From: Saccharopolyspora ipomoeae
GTDB lineage: Bacteria > Actinomycetota > Actinomycetes > Mycobacteriales > Pseudonocardiaceae
DNA: 64,000 bases
NCBI RefSeq assembly: GCF_029952525.1
Contig: NZ_JASAOF010000018.1
Coordinates: forward strand, 62,001-126,000
Direction of reading: 5' to 3'
Positions 26,314 to 34,393 of this stretch are shown here, piece after piece. Every line of letters begins with the position of its first letter. The stretch's first letter is position 1. The notes beneath the pieces are model-generated. The model saw only the letters and a program-made list of their open reading frames with translations. It did no database searches and had not been told where the DNA came from. Position numbers and translations under genes: made by a program.

Positions 26314-26976
26314 ATGCGCAGACCACCCACGACGCAGGCCTTCGTCCTCGATGAGCTGCGCAGATCCATCGTGTCCGGCGATCTCACGCCGGGGCAGCCG
26401 ATCCGCCAGGACACCATCGCAGCGGGCCTGGGCGTCAGCCGCGTGCCGCTGCGCGAGGCCCTCAAGACCCTCGAAGCGGAGGGACAGGTCGTCTACCAGC
26501 CGCACCGCGGGTACTCGGTGGCCGAGCTGTCGCTGGCGGATCTGCTGGAGGTCTACCGGATGCGCGAGCTGCTGGAGGCCGAGGCGGTGCGGGTGGCCGC
26601 CGAGCAGCTCACCGACGCCGACCTGACGCGCATCACCGACGCCGGTCAGGACGTGGAGAAGGCCGCCGAGGACGGCGACCTGGTGGCGATGATCGCGGCC
26701 AACCGCCGCTTCCACTTCGCGCTGCTGGAACCCGCCGGCATGCCGCGCCTGCTGCGCGTCGTGCGCACGCTGTGGGACGCCACCGACGCCTACCGCGCGG
26801 TCTACTACAACTCGGGCACCAACCGCGAACGCGTGCGCCGCGAGCACGAGGCCATCATCTCCGCGGCCCACGACCGCCGCTCGGACGACCTGATCCACCT
26901 GCTCGCCGCGCACCGCGACCACGCCGTCGACGCGCTGCGCGGCACCATCGGCGAGCAGGAGCAGGCCCGGCGGTAG
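26314..26976 (+). CDS. GntR-family regulator, FCD subfamily
   Basis: A 220-residue repressor. A winged helix (about 5-70) has FVLDELRRSIVSGDLTPGQP and LGVSRVPLREALKTLEAEG; the FCD ligand domain has YRMRELLEAEAVRVAAEQ, NRRFHFALLE and the metal/ligand His in REHEAIISA. FCD regulators often respond to organic acids or acyl-CoAs, so glutarate or glutaryl-CoA is a reasonable effector. The ATG has GGAG 7 nt upstream. Divergent from the CoA-transferase/GCDH pair it probably controls. Confidence 0.88.
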   Translation: MRRPPTTQAFVLDELRRSIVSGDLTPGQPIRQDTIAAGLGVSRVPLREALKTLEAEGQVVYQPHRGYSVAELSLADLLEVYRMRELLEAEAVRVAAEQLTDADLTRITDAGQDVEKAAEDGDLVAMIAANRRFHFALLEPAGMPRLLRVVRTLWDATDAYRAVYYNSGTNRERVRREHEAIISAAHDRRSDDLIHLLAAHRDHAVDALRGTIGEQEQARR

Positions 26977-27019
26977 CCGGTGTTTGAGGTGTGGGACTCA
27001 GCCCGCACCGCCGCGGGTT

Positions 27020-27104
27020 CTGACACGTCTTCTGGCGAGTGCGCCGCGACGCCGTGTATTGGCATACATCAGGAGTGGCGCACGGAGTCCAGAAGGCGTG
27101 TCAG
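27020..27104. repeat. Long imperfect hairpin between convergent genes
   Basis: CTGACACGTCTTCTGG (27020-27035) pairs with CCAGAAGGCGTGTCAG (27089-27104), one mismatch. Inside, TGCGCC (27040-27045) pairs with GGCGCA (27077-27082) and TGTAT with ATACA. It fills the gap between the gntR and 3-hydroxyacyl-CoA dehydrogenase ends; a bidirectional terminator is the simplest reading. CCCGCACCGCCG occurs on both flanks as a direct repeat. Confidence 0.7.
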
Positions 27105-27143
27105 GTTCCGCTACCCGCACCGCCGAGCAAGACGACCACTGGT

Positions 27144-28004
27144 TCACTCGTAGCTGTAGAAGCCCTGGCCGCTCTTCTTGCCCTTGAGCCCGGCGTCGAC
27201 CATGCGCTTGAGCAGCGGCGGGGCGGCGTAGGTGGGCTCGGCGTACTCCTCGTACATCGAGTCGGCGATGGCCTTGAGGGTGTCGAGGCCGACCATGTCC
27301 GAGAGCCGTAGCGGGCCCATCGGGTGGGCGCAGCCCTGCACCATGCCGTTGTCGATGTCCTCGGCGCTGGCGTGGCCGTCCTCGAACATCCGGATCGCCG
27401 AGAGCAGGTAGGGCACCAGCAGCGCGTTGACGATGAAGCCGGAGCGGTCCTCGGCGCGGATGGTCTCCTTGCCGAGCTGCTCGGTGGCGAAGGCACCGGC
27501 GCGCTCGACGGTCTCCTCGCTGGTGAGCAGCGACGGGACCAGCTCCACGAGGTTGAGCACCGGCACCGGGTTGAAGAAGTGCACGCCGATGACCTTGTCG
27601 GGGCGCTTGGTGGCGCCGGCGAGCTTGGCGATCGGGATGGACGAGGTGTTCGAGGCCAGGATCGCGTCCGGGTCGGTGAGCAGCTCGTCCAGCTCGGCGA
27701 ACAGCTTGAGCTTGAGACCTTCGTCCTCGGCGATCGCCTCGATCACCATGTCGCGGTCGTCGAGGTCGGCGAGCGTGGTGGTGAAGTGCAGGCGCTCCTG
27801 CGTGGCGTCGCGCTCGGCCTCGGTCATCTTGCCCTTCTGGACCGCGCGGTTGAGCGACTTCCACAGCCGAGAGCGAGCGGCCCGGGCGGCGTCGTCATCG
27901 ATCTCGCGGACGATCACGTCCAGACCCGCGCGGGCGCCGACCTCGGCGATGCCCCCGCCCATCTGCCCGCCACCGACGACTCCCAGGCGTTCGATCTTGG
28001 TCAC
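27144..28004 (-). CDS. 3-hydroxybutyryl-CoA (3-hydroxyacyl-CoA) dehydrogenase
   Basis: A 286-residue single-function dehydrogenase of the FadB2/Hbd type. The Rossmann motif is RLGVVGGGQMGGGIAEV; then VIEAIAEDEGLKLKLF, LASNTSSIPI, the catalytic His in VIGVHFFNPVPVL, and the C-terminal domain with GFIVNALLVPYL and KSGQGFYSYE. It oxidises 3-hydroxybutyryl-CoA to acetoacetyl-CoA and could follow the crotonyl-CoA branch of the neighbouring glutarate genes after hydration. Two adjacent GTG codons follow GGAAGGA; I use the second (28004). Confidence 0.92.
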   Translation of the reverse strand: MTKIERLGVVGGGQMGGGIAEVGARAGLDVIVREIDDDAARAARSRLWKSLNRAVQKGKMTEAERDATQERLHFTTTLADLDDRDMVIEAIAEDEGLKLKLFAELDELLTDPDAILASNTSSIPIAKLAGATKRPDKVIGVHFFNPVPVLNLVELVPSLLTSEETVERAGAFATEQLGKETIRAEDRSGFIVNALLVPYLLSAIRMFEDGHASAEDIDNGMVQGCAHPMGPLRLSDMVGLDTLKAIADSMYEEYAEPTYAAPPLLKRMVDAGLKGKKSGQGFYSYE

Positions 28005-28349
28005 CACACAGTTCCTTCCGGTCCCGGCCGCACTGCCGTTCATGACGCTATCCGCGTCGGATCATGCCAAAAACCGCCGAACGGGACCGATCAACCGTGC
28101 TCGAAGGCACACCGGGGCACCGCGCACCGGGGCGAAACGCACGGAGAGCCGGGTCCTGGCGTGCGGACCCGGCTCCCGGTCGTCCCCCGACTGTCCGACC
28201 CTGACCCCCTTGCACCCCCGAGGCTACCGCACTGTCCGTGTCCGGGCGCATGCGCTCCGGTCATGCACAGTGGACGATCATTTCGTTCCCGCAACTCCCC
28301 CACCTGCGTGAACGCTGATCGAAGCGACGTGCTGTCATACTCCGCCACC
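28005..28349. other. Divergent intergenic region with an orphan hairpin
   Basis: 345 nt between two divergent genes. It holds a perfect 11-bp hairpin, GAGCCGGGTCC / GGACCCGGCTC with an 8-nt loop (28146-28175), which is not 3' of either gene. A short direct repeat CACCGGGGC precedes it. CATACT (28336-28341), 8 nt before the ltrA ATG, could be the -10 box of a leaderless transcript. No ORF with coding character was seen. Confidence 0.5.
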
Positions 28350-29540
28350 ATGAGCAACAATCTGCCGCCGCTGCGGGGCCGGATGGTCGCGCGCGATCCG
28401 GAGGAACGTCACCGCGCGGCGACTCCGCTGGAGCTGCTGTTCGACCTGTGCTTCGTGGCCGCGGTCGGCCAGGCCGCCGTGCAGCTGCACCACGGGCTCT
28501 CCGAAGGGCACTTCGCGCCCACCGCCCTCGGCTACCTGATGGTCTTCTTCGCCATCTGGTGGGCGTGGATGAACTTCACCTGGTTCGCGTCGGCCTACGA
28601 CACCGACGACGTGCCCTACCGGCTGCTGACGCTGCTGCAGATGGGCGGCGTGCTGGTGCTGGCCGCCGGGGTGCCCGCGACGTTCCACGACTACGACTTC
28701 CGGATCGTCACCTTCGGCTACGTGGTGATGCGGGTGGCGATGATCGCGCAGTGGCTGCGCGCCGCCGCCGAACACCCGGAGAACCGCGGCTGCACGCTGC
28801 GCTACGCGGGCGGCATCGCGATCGTGCAGGTCGGCTGGCTCCTGCGCCTGCTCCTGCCGCACCCCTACGGCGAGATCGGCTTCGTGGTGCTGGTCGCCGC
28901 CGAGCTCGCGGTGCCCGCGATCGCCGAGCGCCGCTCGCAGACCAACTGGCACCCGCACCACATCGCCGAGCGCTACGGCCTGTTCACGATCATCTCGCTG
29001 GGCGAGGTCGTGCTGGGCGTGACCGCGGCGATGCAGGAGGACGTGGCCGACGGCGGCTGGTCGGCCGGACTGCTGCAGATCGGCGTCGGCGGCCTGCTGC
29101 TGATCTTCGCGATGTGGTGGATCTACTTCAAGCACTCCGCCGTGCAGCACCTGCGCGAGAGCGTCAAGACCGCTCTGACCTGGGGGTACAGCCACATCTT
29201 CGTGTTCGCCTCGGTCGCGGCGGTGGGGGCCGGGCTGGAGGTCGCCATCGACTCCCACGCGCACAAGGCGCACATCGGCGAGGTCTCGGCCGCATTGACC
29301 CTGGCCGTGCCGCTGGTGGTGTACCTGCTGCTGATCGGCCTGCTGCACACCGGATACGCCGACGCGGGCCGGAGCGCCATGCTGATCTCGGTGGTCGGCT
29401 CGGTGCTGCTGGTGGGCACGGCGCTGCTGGCGCACACGTTCGGCATCGCGCTGACGGTGCTGCTGCTGGGCGTGCTGATGGCGCTGATCCTGACCGCCGG
29501 GCTGCTCACGCAGCGGAACCCGGTCAGCGCAGCGGACTGA
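28350..29540 (+). CDS. LtrA-family low-temperature-requirement membrane protein
   Basis: A 396-residue protein with about 10-11 membrane helices and the LtrA pattern: RAATPLELLFDLCFVAAVGQ at the N-terminus, FFAIWWAWMNFTWFASAYDT, then RYGLFTIISLGEVVLG and a Trp-rich IFAMWWIYF. LtrA was named from a Listeria cold-growth mutant; its biochemical role is not established. The ATG at 28350 has no clear ribosome-binding site, and the nearby CATACT suggests a leaderless transcript. It overlaps the converging serine hydrolase gene by 17 nt at the 3' ends. Confidence 0.9.
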   Translation: MSNNLPPLRGRMVARDPEERHRAATPLELLFDLCFVAAVGQAAVQLHHGLSEGHFAPTALGYLMVFFAIWWAWMNFTWFASAYDTDDVPYRLLTLLQMGGVLVLAAGVPATFHDYDFRIVTFGYVVMRVAMIAQWLRAAAEHPENRGCTLRYAGGIAIVQVGWLLRLLLPHPYGEIGFVVLVAAELAVPAIAERRSQTNWHPHHIAERYGLFTIISLGEVVLGVTAAMQEDVADGGWSAGLLQIGVGGLLLIFAMWWIYFKHSAVQHLRESVKTALTWGYSHIFVFASVAAVGAGLEVAIDSHAHKAHIGEVSAALTLAVPLVVYLLLIGLLHTGYADAGRSAMLISVVGSVLLVGTALLAHTFGIALTVLLLGVLMALILTAGLLTQRNPVSAAD

Positions 29541-30402
29541 GCGCGGTGCGGGCGGCCTCGGTGATGTCGGCGATGGCCTCGCCGTAGCCGACCGAGCTGG
29601 GCTGGTCGCTGAGCAGGGCGACGACGTAGCGCCGGCGGTCGGGGTCGACGACGCCCGCGCTGTGCACCCAGACCTTGCCGAGCTGGCAGCACATCCAGCC
29701 GGACTTGACCGCTTCGGCGCGCACCGCCATCAGACCGAACTTCTGGTTGACCCCGTCGGCCGCCCGCTCCGGTGCCGCGTGCAGCGCGGCCAGGACGAAA
29801 TCGCGGTCGGCCGACGGCATCCGGCCGAGCAGGTGCTGGAAGACCGCGGCGATGTCGCGGGCCGAGGTGAGGGTGTCGCCCCAGCGCCCCGGGTCGGCGG
29901 GCGGCCGGGTCTGCTGGAGGCGCATCCGCTCGGCGGCGTCGGCGATGAGCGAGCTGCCGCCGTGGCGGTCCCAGAGGGCGTTCATGGCCTCGTCGTCGCT
30001 GGGACCGAGCGCGCGCCGCATCAGCTCCCGGTCCTGCGGGGTGACGTCTCCCCGTTCGAGCAGTTCGACCGCCACGACGACCTTCGACAGCGACGCCGAG
30101 TACATCTGCCGCGCCCCGTCGCGCCCCCAGGACAGCTCGCCGGTCGAGCGGTCCAGCACGGCGACGCCCAGGGAGTTCCCCCGAGCCTCGGACAGCTGGT
30201 CGACCGCGTTGATCGCGGCGGCCACGGCCCCGGTCGGCCGGTTGACGGCCTCGTAGGTGCTGACCTGCTCCTGGTCGTGCCCCTCCCACGTCGCCACCGC
30301 CGGCGGCGAGCACCCGCTCACCAGCACCCCCACGACGACACCGGCCACCTCCACCGCGCACCGGCGCGGCGGACGTGTCGAACACCGATGCCCACCGAAC
30401 AC
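29524..30402 (-). CDS. Class-A beta-lactamase-like serine hydrolase lipoprotein
   Basis: A 292-residue exported protein. The lipobox is VSGC after a hydrophobic stretch, so the mature protein is membrane-anchored outside the cell. The fold is beta-lactamase class A-like: active Ser/Lys in SASLSKVV, the second motif as SDDEAMN rather than SDN, and a likely KTG-equivalent region VKSGWMCC. The changed motifs argue for a peptidase or cell-wall enzyme rather than an antibiotic-hydrolysing lactamase. The GTG at 30402 follows a GGGGGG tract by 4 nt. Upstream codons in frame lack sites. Confidence 0.75.
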   Translation of the reverse strand: MFGGHRCSTRPPRRCAVEVAGVVVGVLVSGCSPPAVATWEGHDQEQVSTYEAVNRPTGAVAAAINAVDQLSEARGNSLGVAVLDRSTGELSWGRDGARQMYSASLSKVVVAVELLERGDVTPQDRELMRRALGPSDDEAMNALWDRHGGSSLIADAAERMRLQQTRPPADPGRWGDTLTSARDIAAVFQHLLGRMPSADRDFVLAALHAAPERAADGVNQKFGLMAVRAEAVKSGWMCCQLGKVWVHSAGVVDPDRRRYVVALLSDQPSSVGYGEAIADITEAARTALSPLR

Positions 30403-30552
30403 GGAACCCCCCGATGTCGTGGTCAGGCACGCAACGACACACGAACTCGGTTCGCGAAACCCCCTCAAGTCCCACGACAACACACCCCGACCACCCCCGC
30501 AGCTGGATCACACCGTTCACCCGGTCGAAGACCGCTGCGTTCGTCGCGCGAA

Positions 30553-30586
30553 AACCCCGGTTCTCGTCGCGCGAAAACCGGGGTTC
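30553..30586 (-). terminator. Terminator after the sugar ABC operon, inside a tandem repeat
   Basis: AACCCCGGTT and AACCGGGGTT pair perfectly. The hairpin is built from two tandem 23-nt units (30541-30563, 30564-30586) sharing TCGTCGCGCGAAAACC, where the second unit carries the inverted CCCCGG/CCGGGG. It lies 28 nt after the binding-protein stop. Confidence 0.65.
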
Positions 30587-30613
30587 TTGACGCGGTGTGG
30601 ATCTTGGGGTCGG

Positions 30614-31618
30614 TTACTGGGGTGGGTTCTCGCAAGTGGGGTTCAGGATCTTCTGGATCTCCGGGGAGTCGAGGTTGTCCTTGGTGATGAGGGTGGCGCC
30701 GGTGTCGGTGGCCGGGGCCTGCTCGGCGGAGCCCCGGATCTTGGAGACGGCGGTGTTGACCGCCGCGTAGCCCATCTTGAAGGGGTTCTGGGCGATGAGG
30801 CCGGTGATCACGCCGTCGCGGAGGGACTGGATCTGGCCCTCCGAGGTGTCCCAGCCGATGATCTTGACCTGGCCGGCCTTGCCCGACTGCCGGACCGCCT
30901 CGGCCGCGCCGAGCACGCTGGGCTCGTTGGCCGCGTAGATGCCGTTGAGGTCCGGGTTCGCCGTCAGGATGTCCTGGGTGACCTGCAGCGCCTTGTTGTA
31001 GTCGCTGTCGCTGGACTGCTGCGCCACCAGCTGCAGCCCCGGGTGCTTGGCCAGCCCGTTCTTGAAGCCCTGGCCGCGCGTCTCGTTGGTGCTGGTCCCG
31101 GCCTGGAACTCGATGAAGGCCACCTTGCCCTGCCCGCCCAGCTGCTTGGCCAGCTCGTCGGTGCCCTGCTCGGCGGCGGCGACGTTGTTGGTGGCGAACA
31201 CCGGCACGTCCGGCGGTTGCGGGGTCGTCCCGGAGTCCATGTTGACCACCGTGGTCCCCTGCCCCTGCGCCGTCTTGGTGACGTCGGACAGCGCCTTGGC
31301 GTCGGTGGCCGCGTACACCAGACCCTTCACGTCCCCCTGAGCGAGCATGTCCTGCAGGAGGCTCTGCTGGCCGCTGACGTCGCTCTCCGCGCTCACGCCG
31401 TCCCAGTGCAGCTCGACGCCCTGCTGCTTGGACCCGGCGCACTCGGCGCCGACGCGGACCTTCTCCCAGAAGTCGAAGCCGATCGCCTTGGGCACCACCG
31501 CGATCTTGATCGGACCGCCGTCCTGCCCACCGCCGCCGGTCTGCTCGCGCACCCCGACGCTGCAGCCGGTGGCGGCGAGCGTCAGCAGCACGCACGTTGC
31601 CGTCAGAACCTTCTTCAC
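30614..31618 (-). CDS. Sugar ABC transporter substrate-binding lipoprotein (RbsB-like)
   Basis: A 334-residue periplasmic-binding-protein type 1 lipoprotein. The lipobox is ATGC in MKKVLTATCVLLTLAATGCS, followed by a Gly-rich linker and the mature domain (IKIAVVPKAIGFDFWEKVRV, VKGLVYAATDAKAL, GIYAANEPSVLGAAEAVR). Family: RbsB-like (Peripla_BP_4). The sugar cannot be deduced; no LacI or ROK regulator or sugar kinase is adjacent. It starts 33 nt after the permease stop and is the last gene of the operon. Confidence 0.88.
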   Translation of the reverse strand: MKKVLTATCVLLTLAATGCSVGVREQTGGGGQDGGPIKIAVVPKAIGFDFWEKVRVGAECAGSKQQGVELHWDGVSAESDVSGQQSLLQDMLAQGDVKGLVYAATDAKALSDVTKTAQGQGTTVVNMDSGTTPQPPDVPVFATNNVAAAEQGTDELAKQLGGQGKVAFIEFQAGTSTNETRGQGFKNGLAKHPGLQLVAQQSSDSDYNKALQVTQDILTANPDLNGIYAANEPSVLGAAEAVRQSGKAGQVKIIGWDTSEGQIQSLRDGVITGLIAQNPFKMGYAAVNTAVSKIRGSAEQAPATDTGATLITKDNLDSPEIQKILNPTCENPPQ

Positions 31619-31651
31619 CGCAGAGCTCCTTTGCTCATCGCGAAAACAGGG

Positions 31652-32662
31652 CTATCCGGCGTCGCCGCCGAGCTTGCGGCGCTGGTACAGGTCCCACCAG
31701 ACCGCCAGCCAGATGATCACGCCGATCAGCACGTTCTGGTAGAAGGTGCCGATGTTGAGCTGCACCGCGCCGTTGCGGATGACCGCGACCAGGAAGGCCC
31801 CGATCAGCGAGCCCAGCACGGTCCCGCGCCCGCCCATGAGGCTGGCGCCGCCGATGACGACCGCCGCGATCACGTCCAGCTCCAGGCCCTCGCCGAAGTT
31901 CGGCTGACCCGAGTTGATCCGCGACGCCGCGATCATGCCGCCGAGTCCGGCCAGCGCGCCCGAGAGCACGTACACCGACGTGATGTAGCGCTTGACCGGG
32001 ACGCCGGACAGCCGCGCGGCTTCCATGTTCGAGCCCATCACGTAGGCGTAGCGGCCCAGCCGGGTGCGGGTGAGCACCACGTACCCGAGCACGGCCACCA
32101 GGATGATCAGCGCGATCGGGATCGGCAGGATGCCGATGACGCCCTGCCCCAGCAGCCGGAACGAGTCCGGCGCGCCGAACACCGCGACCGCGCCGGTGGC
32201 GATGAGCACCAGACCCCGGCCCACGCTGAGCATCCCGAGCGTGGCGATGAACGGCGGCAGCCCCACCACCGACACCAGCAGCCCGTTGACCAGCCCGGCC
32301 AGCGCGCCGACGACCAGCCCGCCGACGATGCCCAGCAGCGGGTTGAACCCGTACTCGGCCATCAGCAGCACGCCGATCACCCCGGACAGCGCGGCAACCG
32401 ATCCCACCGACAGGTCGATGCCGCCGGTGATGATCACCAGCGTCACGCCCACCGCCATCACCGCGTTCACCGAGGTCTGCGACCCGAGGTTGAACAGGTT
32501 GTCGGCGGTGAGGAACGACGGCGCGACGATCGACAGGACGATGAACACGACGATCAGCGCGCCCGCCGCCGCGACCTGCGAGACCGCTCCGGAGAGCCGG
32601 TCGCCCAGGCCGCCCAGCAGCCCGCGGTCCCCTGTGGACGGTGCCTTGGTCTGCTCAGTCAT
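31652..32662 (-). CDS. Sugar ABC transporter permease (RbsC-like)
   Basis: A 336-residue permease with 8-10 helices of the branched-chain/ribose permease family. Characteristic stretches: SVNAVMAVGVTLVIITGGIDLSVGSV, NGLLVSVVGLPPFIATLGML and GGASLMGGRGTVLGSLIGA. The ATG overlaps the ATPase stop by 8 nt. It presumably works as a homodimer with the duplicated ATPase encoded upstream. Confidence 0.9.
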   Translation of the reverse strand: MTEQTKAPSTGDRGLLGGLGDRLSGAVSQVAAAGALIVVFIVLSIVAPSFLTADNLFNLGSQTSVNAVMAVGVTLVIITGGIDLSVGSVAALSGVIGVLLMAEYGFNPLLGIVGGLVVGALAGLVNGLLVSVVGLPPFIATLGMLSVGRGLVLIATGAVAVFGAPDSFRLLGQGVIGILPIPIALIILVAVLGYVVLTRTRLGRYAYVMGSNMEAARLSGVPVKRYITSVYVLSGALAGLGGMIAASRINSGQPNFGEGLELDVIAAVVIGGASLMGGRGTVLGSLIGAFLVAVIRNGAVQLNIGTFYQNVLIGVIIWLAVWWDLYQRRKLGGDAG

Positions 32663-34163
32663 GGTTGCCCTTCGCTCCGGTCGCGAGCGCGACCACGCGT
32701 TCCTCGGAGAACTCCGTCCGCTGCACCTCCCCGGTGATGCGGCCGCCGCGCATCACCAGGATCCGGTCGCACATGTTCAGCAGCTCCGGCAGGTAGCTGG
32801 AGATCAGCACGACCGCTTTCCCCTGCTCCGCCAGGAAATCCAGCTGCTGGAACATCTCCGACTTGGCGCCGACGTCCATGCCCCGGCCGGGTTCGTCGAA
32901 GAACAGCACGTCGGCACCGGTCTCCAGCCAGCGCGCCAGCACGACCTTCTGCTGGTTGCCGCCGGAGAGGGTCTGCGCCTGCCGCCCGACGCGCGGGACC
33001 CGGATGCGCAGCGACTCCCGCTCGCGCTCGGCGATGTCCCGCTCCGCCTTCAGGTCGATGAGCCCGAAGCGCAGCATCGGCAGCTTGGCCATCGTGATGT
33101 TCTTGTCCACGCCCAGCTGCAGCGCCAGACCGTCTTCCTTGCGGCTCTCGGTGAGGTAGCCGATGCCGGCCGCGATGGCGTCGGCCGGGCCGCGGATGCG
33201 CAGCGCGCGACCGTCCACTGTGATCGTTCCGCGATCGGGTGGTTCGGCGCCGAAGACCGCGCGCGCCAACTCGGTTCGGCCCGCACCGACCAACCCGGCC
33301 AGTCCCACGATCTCGCCGGCGCGGACCTGGAAGGACACGTCGCGCACCCGCTCGCCGCGGCTGAGCCCGTCGACCTCCAGCCGCACCTCGCCGGGCGCCC
33401 GGTGGGTGCGCGGGTAGAGGTTGGCGACGTCGCGGCCGACCATGAGCTGCACCAGCCGCGCCTCGTCCAGGCCGTCGACCGGCGCGGTCTCCACGACCGC
33501 ACCGTCGCGCATCACGGTCACCCGATCGCCGATCTCGAAGATCTCGTCGAGCCGGTGCGAGATGTAGAGGACGGCGATGCCCTGCCCGGTGAGCTCGCGG
33601 ACGATGCCGAACAGCTCCTCGGTCTCGCGTTCGGTGAGGCTGGCCGTCGGCTCGTCGAGGATGAGCACTTTCGCCCGCACCGCCAGGGCTTTGGCGAGTT
33701 CGACCCGCTGCTGCTCCGCTGTGGACAGCAGCGACACCCGCCGCCCCGGGTCGACGTCCAGGCCGACGCGGGCGAGCAGCTCCCGCGCGTCGCGGCGCTC
33801 GGCCGCGCGGGAGATCCAGCCGCTGCGGCCGGGTTCGTGCCCGATGAAGAGGTTTTCAGCTACCGACAGGTCCGGGGCGAGGGCGAACTCCTGGTGCACC
33901 ATGGACACCCCGAGCCGCCGCGCCGCACCCGGCCCCTGGTGGACGACCGGTTCACCGTCCAGTTCGACGCGACCGCTGGTGGGCGGCTCGACCTGGGCGA
34001 TCAGCTTCATCAGCGTGGACTTGCCGGCACCGTTCTCACCTGCGAAGACGTGCACCTCGCCGGGTTCGATCTCCAGCGTCACCCCGTCGACGGCGACCAC
34101 CCCGGGGAACCGCTTGCCGACGCCGCGCAGCGCCACCGCCGGGCGTCGTCCGCTGGCTGTCAC
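32655..34163 (-). CDS. Sugar ABC transporter duplicated ATPase (RbsA-like)
   Basis: A 502-residue protein with two fused ATPase domains. The first has an intact Walker A (GENGAGKST), a variant signature (LLSTAEQQRVELAKAL) and Walker B (VLILDEPTASL). The second has the degenerate P-loop typical of RbsA proteins (GLVGAGRTELAR) but a good signature (LSGGNQQKVVLARWL). The GTG at 34163 has GGGAGG 7 nt upstream; the longer open frame to 34238 lacks a site. First gene of the operon, divergent from the Ser/Thr kinase. Confidence 0.9.
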   Translation of the reverse strand: MTASGRRPAVALRGVGKRFPGVVAVDGVTLEIEPGEVHVFAGENGAGKSTLMKLIAQVEPPTSGRVELDGEPVVHQGPGAARRLGVSMVHQEFALAPDLSVAENLFIGHEPGRSGWISRAAERRDARELLARVGLDVDPGRRVSLLSTAEQQRVELAKALAVRAKVLILDEPTASLTERETEELFGIVRELTGQGIAVLYISHRLDEIFEIGDRVTVMRDGAVVETAPVDGLDEARLVQLMVGRDVANLYPRTHRAPGEVRLEVDGLSRGERVRDVSFQVRAGEIVGLAGLVGAGRTELARAVFGAEPPDRGTITVDGRALRIRGPADAIAAGIGYLTESRKEDGLALQLGVDKNITMAKLPMLRFGLIDLKAERDIAERERESLRIRVPRVGRQAQTLSGGNQQKVVLARWLETGADVLFFDEPGRGMDVGAKSEMFQQLDFLAEQGKAVVLISSYLPELLNMCDRILVMRGGRITGEVQRTEFSEERVVALATGAKGNHD

Positions 34164-34215
34164 GGCGTGCCTCCCTCGATCGTCGTTGATCGTGCTCCAG
34201 GTCACGGTGCGCCGG

Positions 34216-34244
34216 ATCATACCCACAGCGCAGCTCATCGTGAA
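34216..34244 (-). promoter_or_regulatory. Promoter candidate for the sugar ABC operon
   Basis: On the minus strand TTCACG (34244-34239) and TATGAT (34221-34216) are 17 nt apart, about 50 nt upstream of the ATPase GTG. The -10 is strong, the -35 partial. Confidence 0.5.
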
Positions 34245-34393
34245 AGGGCTGGAACGAAGCCAAGTAACCGATTACCGGAGCGGCGCGAGCCGCGGAATCC
34301 GGACGACTCCCGGACAGGGATGCGGTGGGTACGTAAGCTTTCGGTCGGGGACAGCGCGAATGCGACATCGATGATCTAGGGGGCGAAGACGCC

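Noticed and set aside
29524..30402. Antibiotic-resistance beta-lactamase
   Set aside because: SDN and KTG equivalents are altered; it is more likely a cell-wall or peptidase-type serine hydrolase.
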